A stretch of DNA of 18,361 bases from Phyllobacteriaceae bacterium. Lineage in GTDB: Bacteria; Pseudomonadota; Alphaproteobacteria; Rhizobiales; Ancalomicrobiaceae. The translations under genes and the position numbers were made by a program. Each line of letters starts with the position of its first letter. Position 1 is the stretch's first letter. The notes below the pieces were generated by a model. That model saw only the letters and a program-made list of their open reading frames with translations, was not told the origin of the DNA and made no database searches. Positions 1 through 8,321 of this stretch are shown piece after piece. The stretch lies in contig JAAYVT010000049.1 in the NCBI GenBank assembly GCA_012517025.1, positions 1 to 18,361 on the forward strand. The letters are read 5' to 3'.

Positions 1-1621
<1,621 letters not shown>

Positions 1622-1781
1622 GTTCGAACGTCTCCCGAAGGCGAGGGGGTCTCGCGAGGCATGGGGGCGGAGGAGGGCGCCTCCGGTCCTGCGGCGGAAC
1701 GCCGCGAATGCCCGCGTTCTAGACCTCTCGCGCCCGGGCGCCAAGGCGTCGATTGGTCGAGGAGACCACGATCGCGAGAAC

Positions 1782-1820
1782 GACGAGGGCCCGCCCCCGG
1801 GAAAGGGGCGGGCCCTCGTC
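1782..1820 (-). terminator. strong hairpin downstream of phaC
   Basis: There is a perfect 16-bp inverted repeat (arms 1782-1797 and 1805-1820) around a 7-base loop. It lies 47-85 bases beyond the phaC stop, on the way to fum. On the minus strand the stem is followed by GTTCTC, so the U-tract is weak, but the stem is exceptionally stable. It most likely ends or stabilises the phaC transcript and insulates fum. The remaining gap up to fum (1622-1781) holds smaller dyads, including a 12-bp palindrome at 1730-1741, and no gene. Confidence 0.75.
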
Positions 1821-1866
1821 GGTGATCGGTGTCGGCGACGCCGAACGGGCGTCGCGGCCCGAGGCG

Positions 1867-3711
1867 TCAGGGCATCAGCACGTAGGCGCCGGGGGCGTCG
1901 GCGACCGGGGCGTAGCCCTTGGCCGGCGCGCCCATCGGCGGCGGCGCGACCTTCTCGCCGGAGTGCTTGGCCAGCCAGTCGAACCAAGCGAGCCACCACG
2001 AGCCGTCGCGCGCCTGGGCGGCGCCGGCCCAATGCTCGGTGTCGACGTAGGGCGCGTCGACCGCCTTGGTGGCGATGCGATAGGCGCGGTTCTTGTGGCC
2101 GGGCTCGGAGACGATGCCGGCGTTGTGACCACCCTTGGTGAGCACGAAGGTGACCTCCGAATCCGCCATCAGGGTGATCTTGTGCACCGACTTCCACGGC
2201 GCGACGTGATCGGTCTCGGTGCCGACCGCGAAGATCGGGATCTCGATGTCCTCGATCGCCACCGCCGAATCGCCGACCTTGTAGCGGCCCTCGGCGAGGT
2301 CGTTGTCGAGGAACAGGTGCTGCAGATACTCGGCGTGCATGCGGAACGGCATGCGGGTGGCGTCGGAGTTCCACGCCATCAGATCGTTGAGCGCGACCCG
2401 CTTGCCGAGCAGGTAGTCGTGCACCATCCGCGACCACACCAGATCGCGCGAGCGCAGCATCTGGAACGCCCCGGCCATCTGCTTGGTGTCGAGATAGCCG
2501 CGCTCCCACATCATGTCCTCGAGCAGGGTGAGCTGGCTCTCGTCGATGAACAGCATCAGCTCGCCGGCTTGCGTGAAGTCGGTCTGGGCGGCGAGCAGGG
2601 TGATCGAGCCGAAGCGCTCGTCGCCGTCGCGGGCCTGCCGCGCCGCCTCGATCGACAGCAGCGTGCCACCGAGGCAATAGCCGCACCCGTGCACCTTGGC
2701 AGGTCCGCAGATCGCCTCGATCGCCTGGAGCGCCGCCACCGGTCCGAGCTCGCGATAGGCCTGCAGGCCGAGGTCGCGATCTTCCGTGCCGGGATTCTTC
2801 CAGGAGATGCAGAACACCGTGAAGCCGGCCGCCACCAGATGGCGGATCATCGAGTTCTGCGGGCTGAGATCGAGGATGTAGTACTTCATGATCCAGGCCG
2901 GCACGATCAGCACCGGTTCGGGATGGACCTCGTTGGTGCTCGGGCCGTACTGGATGAGCTCGATCAGGCGGTTGCGGAAGACCACCTTGCCGGGGGTGAC
3001 GGCGACGGTCTCGCCGGGCCGGAACTTCTCCATGCCTTCCGGCGGCAGCTCGGCGAAGTTGCGCTCGGCGTCGTCGATGGCGTTGGTCAGGCCGCGCACC
3101 AGATTGGCGCCGCCTTCCGCCTGGGTGGTGGTCAACACTTCCGGATTGGTCGCCGCCCAGTTCGATGGCGAGAACACGTCGAGCACCTGACGGGCGGCGA
3201 ACTCGACCATGCGCAGATGATGCGGGCTCGCCCCGCGCACGCCGGTGGTTGCCTCTTTCCACCACGCCTGGGTCAGCTCGAAACCGTCGGCCATCAGGCG
3301 GAACGGCAGCTCGTTCCAGGCCGGCGCCTTGAAGCGCGGATCCTTGGAGACGGCGCGGATGTCGTCCGAGCCGTCGATCATCGATTCGGTGGCGACGCGG
3401 CCGAATTCGATCCACTTGTGCATCGCCGAATCGACCAGCGCCCCGAGCTTGCCCGGCGATGCGGCCAGATGCATCGCCCAGTCGAACTGCGCCATGGCCA
3501 GCGCCGACGGCGACATCCCGTTGGTGAAGCGCGCGATCATCGCGTGTGCGGCGCGGTCGATGACGTCGGCCGCCTCCAGACGCGGATTGAGCTCGACGAC
3601 GTGGGGCTCCTGCCGCAACTTGCGCGAAACCGGCGTCGGCGAGGAACGAACGTTCGCCACGACGGCCTTTTCGGCGGCGGCTCTCGGTTTTTCGGCGATG
3701 GCGCTGGACAT
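1867..3711 (-). CDS. phaC: class I poly(3-hydroxyalkanoate) synthase
   Basis: PhaC polymerises (R)-3-hydroxyacyl-CoA, mainly 3-hydroxybutyryl-CoA, into polyester at the granule surface and releases CoA. The product is 614 residues, in the class I size range. The N-terminal PhaC domain spans roughly residues 70-260, followed by the alpha/beta-hydrolase catalytic domain. The lipase-box-like GYCLGG places the nucleophile at Cys346. The other triad members fit Asp501 (TETDHVAPW) and His529 (TKGGHNAGI), matching Cys319/Asp480/His508 of Ralstonia PhaC in order and spacing. The N-terminal ~40 residues are Ala/Lys/Pro-rich and look unstructured. The open frame runs far upstream, but the ATG at 3711 (MSSAIAEKPR) follows a GGGAGGAG Shine-Dalgarno, whereas upstream codons overlap the acetyltransferase gene. 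No phaR, phaA, phaB or phaE lies beside it. The upstream region carries an FNR-like box and a TGC-rich dyad, which suggests redox- or PHA-linked control. Confidence 0.96.
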   Translation of the reverse strand: MSSAIAEKPRAAAEKAVVANVRSSPTPVSRKLRQEPHVVELNPRLEAADVIDRAAHAMIARFTNGMSPSALAMAQFDWAMHLAASPGKLGALVDSAMHKWIEFGRVATESMIDGSDDIRAVSKDPRFKAPAWNELPFRLMADGFELTQAWWKEATTGVRGASPHHLRMVEFAARQVLDVFSPSNWAATNPEVLTTTQAEGGANLVRGLTNAIDDAERNFAELPPEGMEKFRPGETVAVTPGKVVFRNRLIELIQYGPSTNEVHPEPVLIVPAWIMKYYILDLSPQNSMIRHLVAAGFTVFCISWKNPGTEDRDLGLQAYRELGPVAALQAIEAICGPAKVHGCGYCLGGTLLSIEAARQARDGDERFGSITLLAAQTDFTQAGELMLFIDESQLTLLEDMMWERGYLDTKQMAGAFQMLRSRDLVWSRMVHDYLLGKRVALNDLMAWNSDATRMPFRMHAEYLQHLFLDNDLAEGRYKVGDSAVAIEDIEIPIFAVGTETDHVAPWKSVHKITLMADSEVTFVLTKGGHNAGIVSEPGHKNRAYRIATKAVDAPYVDTEHWAGAAQARDGSWWLAWFDWLAKHSGEKVAPPPMGAPAKGYAPVADAPGAYVLMP

Positions 3712-3822
3712 CGAAAACTCCTCCCGGAGGCTCTCCCGCCTCCGCTGCGACCCGAACGAACGGGTGCTCCGTCCCATGATCCGCGTCACCAGCAAATAAA
3801 TTACAAAGCGACGTTTTTCGCA

Positions 3823-3845
3823 CTGCACCGTAAATGTGGGTGCAG
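3823..3845. promoter_or_regulatory. TGC-rich dyad upstream of phaC, possible PhaR-type operator
   Basis: CTGCACC (3823-3829) and GGTGCAG (3839-3845) form a perfect 7-bp inverted repeat with a 9-base spacer, 112-134 bp upstream of the phaC start. It borders the AT-rich stretch at 3797-3820 that could hold the promoter. PhaR of Paracoccus is known to bind TGC-rich CTGC/GCAG dyads, but with a much shorter spacer (3-4 bases between CTGC and GCAG). The assignment is therefore only suggestive. It could also be a hairpin after the acetyltransferase gene, but no U-tract follows. Confidence 0.35.
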
Positions 3846-3853
3846 AGCTCGCC

Positions 3854-3867
3854 ATGATCGGCATCAA
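3854..3867. promoter_or_regulatory. FNR/FixK-like box upstream of phaC
   Basis: On the minus strand the bases read TTGAT-GCCG-ATCAT, one mismatch from the TTGAT-N4-ATCAA consensus of the FNR/FixK/Anr family. The box lies about 150 bp upstream of the phaC start, in the 176-bp gap between phaC and the acetyltransferase gene, just upstream of the CTGCACC dyad. Its position suits activation of a promoter near 3820. No clear -10 hexamer confirms that start site. Confidence 0.45.
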
Positions 3868-3887
3868 ATTTACGCATGGGGGAAATT

Positions 3888-4604
3888 TCAGAGGCGAACC
3901 CGTCCGGCGGCGATCTCTCCCTCCCACCGGTCGAGGAAGGCTTCGACCGAAAGAGCGCGGAAATCCGGGACGGCGCGGCGCAACACCGCGTGCGGCCAGT
4001 CCCACCAGGAAAGCCGCAGCAGTCGTTCCGCGACCGCCTCGGGAAAACGCGGACGGATCACCCGCGCCGGGTTTCCGGCGACGATCGTGTACGGCGCGAC
4101 GTCCTTGGTGACGACCGCGCCGGCCCCCACCACCGCCCCCGCGCCGATCGTCCGCCCGGAAAGCACGATCGCCGCTCGGCCGATCCAGGCGTCCGGGCCG
4201 ATCGTCACCCGTCGCGCCCGGCGGCGGTCGAATTCTTCCGCTTCGTCGGCGACGTCCTCGAAATACTGCCAAGAGCGATAGGTGAAATGCGCCTGCGCCG
4301 CCCGTTCCATCGGATGATCGGCCGGGTTGATGCCGACGAGCGCGCCGATCGAGACGAACTTGCCGATCGTCGCATAGACGATCTCGCAGTCGTTCACCGC
4401 GTAGGAATAGTCGCCGAAATCGGTCTCGATCACCGTCGTGCGGGCGCCGATCTTGACGAACTTGCCGAAACGACTGTCGCGCGTCACCGCCGTCTCGTGC
4501 ACCAGCGGCTTGGCGCCGAGCCGCCGGCGCCGGACGTGGGCGGGCAGGCGCTCCTCGCCGAGGGCGGTGGCGGGCGTGGGGGAGGGGGGGCGGTCGATCG
4601 TCAT
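3888..4604 (-). CDS. hexapeptide-repeat acetyltransferase, phosphonate-associated family
   Basis: The 238-residue protein is predicted to be a left-handed beta-helix (LbH) acyl-CoA-dependent acetyltransferase. Hexapeptide-type repeats run through about residues 35-95 and 130-170 (e.g. IGKFVSIGALVGI and IGAGAVVGAGAVVTKDV). The central NPADHPMERAAQAHFTYR segment and the C-terminal WWDWPH...DFRAL region closely resemble the family described as phosphonate-metabolism transferase, hexapeptide repeat type (TIGR03308-like), and more distantly Vat/chloramphenicol acetyltransferases. The conserved His of NPADHPM is the expected catalytic base. The start ATG at 4604 has a poor upstream purine tract, so the start is only moderately certain. 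No phn genes lie in the window, so a role in phosphonate handling is unproven and the acceptor substrate is unknown. It is divergent from fbp and shares the minus strand with phaC, with a 176-bp gap between them. Confidence 0.85.
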   Translation of the reverse strand: MTIDRPPSPTPATALGEERLPAHVRRRRLGAKPLVHETAVTRDSRFGKFVKIGARTTVIETDFGDYSYAVNDCEIVYATIGKFVSIGALVGINPADHPMERAAQAHFTYRSWQYFEDVADEAEEFDRRRARRVTIGPDAWIGRAAIVLSGRTIGAGAVVGAGAVVTKDVAPYTIVAGNPARVIRPRFPEAVAERLLRLSWWDWPHAVLRRAVPDFRALSVEAFLDRWEGEIAAGRVRL

Positions 4605-4657
4605 CTTCGGGAATTTCTTGCAGTTTAGAAAGGATCTACGCGAAGCGGCGTCGAAAT

Positions 4658-4673
4658 TCGCGTGGAAACGCGA
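4658..4673. repeat. short dyad in the acetyltransferase/fbp divergent region
   Basis: TCGCGT (4658-4663) and ACGCGA (4668-4673) form a perfect 6-bp inverted repeat with a GGAA spacer. It sits in the 221-bp gap between the divergent acetyltransferase and fbp genes. It could be an operator or a leader hairpin. I found no convincing LysR/CbbR site or -35/-10 pair elsewhere in this gap. Confidence 0.25.
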
Positions 4674-4815
4674 CGATATCGACGAATAGACGAGGCTTGA
4701 AGCGGGATTCCGGTGAGGAATGTCGTTGCGGGGGTCGGGGTGCGGATGCGAGGAGTTGTGCAGATGCGAAGGCCTCCCGTGGGAGCGGCGCGGTCTTCGT
4801 GCGGGCGACAGCGAT

Positions 4816-4820
4816 GGAGA
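4816..4820 (+). promoter_or_regulatory. ribosome binding site deciding the fbp start
   Basis: GGAGA sits five bases before the ATG at 4826. It overlaps another in-frame ATG at 4814, which itself has no good Shine-Dalgarno. This favours 4826 as the true start. Confidence 0.65.
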
Positions 4821-4825
4821 CCACG

Positions 4826-5839
4826 ATGAAGAACGAGAGCCTGTATTCGTTCCTGGAGAAATGGGCGGGGCAGGATTCCCTGAAGCGCGACGTGGCGGCG
4901 ACCGTGCACGCGCTCGCCGACGCCGGGCGCGACATCTCCGCCCTGGTTTCCGACGGCCCGCTCGCCGGTGAGCTCGCCGCCGCGGTCACCGAGAACGTCC
5001 AGGGCGAAGTGCAGAAGTTCCTCGACGTCCATTCCAACGACCTCCTTGTCGAGGCCTGCCGCCGCGCCCCCGTCGCCGCGATCGCCTCCGAGGAGCTCGA
5101 TCATCCGATCGCCCTGCACCACGACGGCACCCTGCTCGTCGCCGTCGATCCGCTCGACGGGTCGTCGAACATCGACACCAACGTGTCGATCGGCACCATC
5201 TTCTCGATCCTGCGTTCGCCCGAGCACGTCGACGCCCACACCCACGACGCCTTCCTGCAGAAGGGGCGCGATCAGCTCGCCGCCGGCTACATCCTCTACG
5301 GGCCGCAGACGACGCTGGTGATGACGCTCGGCAAGGGCACCCAGATGTTCACCCTCGACCGTCGTCGCGGTGCCTTCATCCTCACCAACAAGGGCATGAA
5401 GATCCCGGAGAAGACCAAGGAATTCGCCATCAACTCGTCGAACCGCCGCCATTGGAACGAGCCGACGCGCCGCTACATCGACGAGTGCGTGCGCGGCAAG
5501 GAAGGCAAGCGCGGCGAGGACACCAACATGCGCTGGGTCGGCAGCCTCGTCGCCGACGGTCACCGCATCCTGGTGCGCGGCGGCGTCTATCTCTACCCGG
5601 CCGACAAGCGCAAGGCCTATGCCGAGGGCCGTCTGCGCCTGATCTACGAATCGAACCCGATCGGCTGGGTGGTCGAGCAGGCCGGCGGCCGCGTCACCAC
5701 CGGCGAGGAGAACCTGCTCGACCTCGAGCCGAGCGTGCTGCATCAGCGCATCCCGCTGATCTTCGGCTCGAAGCACGAGGTCGAGCGGATCGAGAACCAT
5801 CACCTCTTCGAGGACGACGCGGCCGAGGCGGCGGAGTGA
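4826..5839 (+). CDS. fbp: class I fructose-1,6-bisphosphatase
   Basis: This cytoplasmic Mg2+-dependent phosphatase converts fructose 1,6-bisphosphate to fructose 6-phosphate. It serves gluconeogenesis and, in autotrophs, the Calvin cycle (then called cbbF). The 337-residue product is of normal family length. The metal and phosphate site is visible as VAVDPLDGSSNIDTN (about residues 109-123). The sugar-phosphate region appears as YLYPADKRKAY and the metal ligand region as LIYESNPIGWVVEQAGGR. It ends with IFGSKHEVERI. The start at 4826 (MKNESLYSFLEKW) was chosen for its GGAGA at five bases; alternative in-frame ATGs at 4814 and 4697 lack such a site. The next gene, tkt, follows after 267 bp that contain a clear intrinsic terminator, so fbp is probably transcribed alone or only partly coupled. 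No cbbR or RuBisCO gene is nearby, so a dedicated Calvin-cycle role is inference. Confidence 0.95.
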   Translation: MKNESLYSFLEKWAGQDSLKRDVAATVHALADAGRDISALVSDGPLAGELAAAVTENVQGEVQKFLDVHSNDLLVEACRRAPVAAIASEELDHPIALHHDGTLLVAVDPLDGSSNIDTNVSIGTIFSILRSPEHVDAHTHDAFLQKGRDQLAAGYILYGPQTTLVMTLGKGTQMFTLDRRRGAFILTNKGMKIPEKTKEFAINSSNRRHWNEPTRRYIDECVRGKEGKRGEDTNMRWVGSLVADGHRILVRGGVYLYPADKRKAYAEGRLRLIYESNPIGWVVEQAGGRVTTGEENLLDLEPSVLHQRIPLIFGSKHEVERIENHHLFEDDAAEAAE

Positions 5840-5895
5840 AATTTCGCAACCCGTGCCGCCGGCGGAAGATCTGTCGGCGGCGACGGACCTTTCGA

Positions 5896-5924
5896 CGCGC
5901 GGTCTGGGACGACCGCGCGTTTTT
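5896..5924 (+). terminator. intrinsic terminator after fbp
   Basis: A perfect 9-bp GC-rich stem (5896-5904 with 5911-5919), a 6-base loop and a run of five T (5920-5924) begin 57 bases after the fbp stop. This is a textbook rho-independent terminator. It implies that tkt has its own promoter. A TTGACT candidate -35 lies at 5938-5943, but the -10 at the right distance (CGTCAC) is poor. Confidence 0.85.
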
Positions 5925-5998
5925 CGTCGTCGCGGCGTTGACTTTCGTCGCCGGGTCTGGCGTCACCGCAGCGCGGGGCGCGGAAATCCGGCCTGCGG

Positions 5999-6018
5999 CG
6001 CCGTCGTGTTCGACGGCG
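5999..6018 (+). repeat. hairpin in the tkt leader region
   Basis: An 8-bp perfect inverted repeat (CGCCGTCG / CGACGGCG) encloses a TGTT loop, 89-108 bases before the tkt start. No T-run follows, so it is not an obvious terminator. It may fold in the tkt 5' leader. Confidence 0.4.
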
Positions 6019-6106
6019 TCGTTCCTCCGACGCGGGGGACCGTGGTAACGAGTTGCCGTAAAGCGTCGCCGTCCCCGAGGGGCGCGGCGCGGCGAGGAGA
6101 TCCGAG

Positions 6107-8116
6107 ATGACGAGCCCCACCACCGATGCCTTGACCTGGAAGGTTTCCGCCGCGATCCGCGCCCTGGCGATGGACGCGGTCGAGAAGTCCAAGTCCGGCC
6201 ATCCCGGCGCCCCGATGGGCATGGCGGAGATCGCCTCCGTGCTGTGGCGCGAGCATCTCGCCTTCGATCCGAAGAAGCCGGCTTGGCCGAACCGCGACCG
6301 CTTCGTGCTGTCGAACGGCCACGGCTCGATGCTGCTCTACGCGCTGCTGCATCTGACCGGCTTCGACGTCTCGATCGACGACATCCGCAACTTCCGTCAG
6401 CTCGGCTCCAAGACCCCCGGTCACCCGGAAGTCGGTCACACCCCCGGCGTCGAGACCACCACCGGCCCGCTCGGCCAGGGCATCGCCAACGCCGTCGGCA
6501 TGGCGATCGCCGAGCGCACGCTGGCCGCGCAGTTCAATCGCCCCGGCCACGCGATCGTCGATCACCGCACCTGGGTGTTCGTCGGCGACGGCTGCCTGAT
6601 GGAGGGCGTCTCGCACGAAGTGTCCTCGCTCGCCGGCACCCTGGGCCTCGGCAAGCTGAAGGTGATCTGGGACGACAACGGCATCTCGATCGACGGCAAG
6701 GTCGCCGAGTGGTTCGGCGAGGACGTCTGCGCCCGCTACGAGGCCTACGGCTGGAACGTGATCCGCGACGTCGACGGCCACGACCCGGCCGCCCTCGACG
6801 CGGCCATGAAGGCGGCGATCGCGGAAGACGCCAAGCCCACCCTGATCCAGGCGAAGACGGTGATCGGCAAGGGCGCGCCGAAGAAGCAGGGCACCGAGGG
6901 GTGCCACGGCGCCCCGCTCGGCGCCGAGGAGATCGCCGGCGTCCGTGCCGCGATGAATTGGCCGCACGCTCCTTTCGAGATCCCCGACGACGTCTATGCC
7001 GAATGGGACCGCACCACCCGCGGCGCCGAGCTGTCGAGCGCCTGGGAGAGCGCCTTCGCGGCCTATGCGAGCGCCCATCCCGACCTCGCCGCCGAGTTCG
7101 AGCGGCGGGTGAACCATGCGCTGCCGGCCGATTTCGACGCCGTGGCGGCCGCCGCACTGGCGGCGGTGGCCGAGCAGGGGGCGACCATCGCCACCCGCAA
7201 GGCCAGCCAGAACGCCCTGAACGTCCTCGGCCCGAAGCTGCCGGAATTCATGGGCGGCTCGGCCGACCTCACCCATTCCAATCTGACCGACTACAAGGGT
7301 CAGATCCAGATCACCCGCGATCCCGCCGGCAACGCCGTGCTCTACGGCGTGCGCGAGTTCGGCATGACCGCGATCGCCAACGGCATGGCGCTGCACGGCG
7401 GCTTCCTGCCCTATGTCGCGACCTTCCTGGTGTTCTCCGACTACGCCCGCAACGCGGTGCGCATGTCGGCGCTGATGAAGCAGAAGGTGGTGCACGTCTA
7501 CACCCACGATTCGATCGGCCTCGGCGAGGACGGTCCGACCCATCAGCCGGTCGAGCACGCCGAGGCGCTGCGGGTGATCCCGGGCCTCGACGTCTGGCGG
7601 CCCTGCGACGCGGTCGAGACCATGGCCGCCTGGATCGCCGCGGTGTCGCGCGCCGACGGTCCCTCCGCGCTGCTGTTGTCGCGCCAGAACCTGCCGCACC
7701 AGCCGCGCGACGCCGCCGAGCTCGCCGAGATCGCCAAGGGCGGCTACGTGCTCGCCGAGCCGGCGACCGCGCCGCGGGCGGTGATCGTCGCCACCGGCTC
7801 GGAGGTGGGGCTCGCCGTCGCGGCTCAGGCCGCGCTCGCCGCCGAGGGGGTGGCCGTGCGCGTCGTCTCGATGCCCTGCGTCGAGGCCTTCGAGCGCCGC
7901 CCGAAGGCGGAGCAGGAGGCCGTCCTCGGCCGCCTGCCGACGGTGGTGGTGGAAGCCGGCGTGACGCGCGGCTGGGGCAAGATCGCCGGCCGCGACGGCG
8001 CGGTGATCGGCATCGACCGCTTCGGCGAGAGCGCGCCCGAAAAGGCGCTGTGGCCGCTCTTCGGCTTCACCGCCGAGAACGTCGCCGCGACGGTGCGCCG
8101 AGTCCTGGGCGCCTGA
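6107..8116 (+). CDS. tkt: transketolase
   Basis: This thiamine-diphosphate enzyme moves two-carbon ketol units between sugar phosphates in the non-oxidative pentose phosphate pathway and the Calvin cycle (cbbT). The 669-residue product is of normal length. The N-terminal pyrophosphate-binding domain carries GHPGAPMGMA (31-40) and the ThDP/metal motif GDG...N (160-162 to Asn191). The central pyrimidine domain carries the cofactor-activating Glu417 (REFGMTAIANG) and HDSIGLGEDGPTHQP (467-481), with His479 in place of E. coli His473. The C-terminal domain ends with FGESAPEKALWPLFGFT. GAGGAGA lies close upstream of the ATG at 6107. The sequence reads as the TktA type of E. coli and many autotrophs. 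The gap and pgk genes that often sit between tkt and fba are absent; fba follows after 205 bp. Confidence 0.97.
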   Translation: MTSPTTDALTWKVSAAIRALAMDAVEKSKSGHPGAPMGMAEIASVLWREHLAFDPKKPAWPNRDRFVLSNGHGSMLLYALLHLTGFDVSIDDIRNFRQLGSKTPGHPEVGHTPGVETTTGPLGQGIANAVGMAIAERTLAAQFNRPGHAIVDHRTWVFVGDGCLMEGVSHEVSSLAGTLGLGKLKVIWDDNGISIDGKVAEWFGEDVCARYEAYGWNVIRDVDGHDPAALDAAMKAAIAEDAKPTLIQAKTVIGKGAPKKQGTEGCHGAPLGAEEIAGVRAAMNWPHAPFEIPDDVYAEWDRTTRGAELSSAWESAFAAYASAHPDLAAEFERRVNHALPADFDAVAAAALAAVAEQGATIATRKASQNALNVLGPKLPEFMGGSADLTHSNLTDYKGQIQITRDPAGNAVLYGVREFGMTAIANGMALHGGFLPYVATFLVFSDYARNAVRMSALMKQKVVHVYTHDSIGLGEDGPTHQPVEHAEALRVIPGLDVWRPCDAVETMAAWIAAVSRADGPSALLLSRQNLPHQPRDAAELAEIAKGGYVLAEPATAPRAVIVATGSEVGLAVAAQAALAAEGVAVRVVSMPCVEAFERRPKAEQEAVLGRLPTVVVEAGVTRGWGKIAGRDGAVIGIDRFGESAPEKALWPLFGFTAENVAATVRRVLGA

Positions 8117-8148
8117 GCCGAGTCCTCGGCGTGTGAAAAGAAATTCGT

Positions 8149-8176
8149 CGCATCGCGAGCGACTTCTTGCGATGCG
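8149..8176. repeat. inverted repeat between tkt and fba
   Basis: CGCATCGC (8149-8156) and GCGATGCG (8169-8176) form a perfect 8-bp stem with a 12-base loop, 33 bases after the tkt stop. No T-run follows. It may cap or weakly terminate the tkt message. Confidence 0.4.
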
Positions 8177-8204
8177 GCGACGGGATCGTCGGAATTGTCG
8201 TCCG

Positions 8205-8260
8205 GGAATTTCAGGATGATCGAACGTTGCGCTTGCAAGCGGCAGCGCGTGGTTTAAACC
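8205..8260 (+). promoter_or_regulatory. candidate fba promoter/operator zone with two palindromes
   Basis: Two perfect palindromes lie close together: CGCTTGCAAGCG (8230-8241) and GGTTTAAACC (8251-8260). The second could supply a TTTAAA-like -10. Just upstream, GGAAT (8205-8209) followed 15 bases later by CGTT (8225-8228) resembles an EcfG-type promoter, with one mismatch and a short spacer. None of these is strong alone. Together they suggest that fba has its own promoter 60-115 bp before its start. Confidence 0.3.
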
Positions 8261-8321
8261 GTGTCGTCGTCGAGCGGGGCCGCGTTCGACCCCGCACTCG
8301 AGAAATTCTGAGGAGACCCCG

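Noticed and set aside
1696..1718. GGAAC...CGTT resembling an EcfG promoter on the plus strand
   Set aside because: The spacer is only 14 bases and no plus-strand gene follows; the next genes on both sides are on the minus strand.
1730..1741. 12-bp palindrome GCGCCCGGGCGC upstream of fumarase
   Set aside because: Such GC palindromes are expected by chance at this base composition, and nothing else marks it as an operator.
1753..4281. 842-residue plus-strand open frame across phaC
   Set aside because: It is antisense to phaC, has the Arg/His/Val-rich look of a shadow frame in GC-rich DNA, and shows no family motifs.
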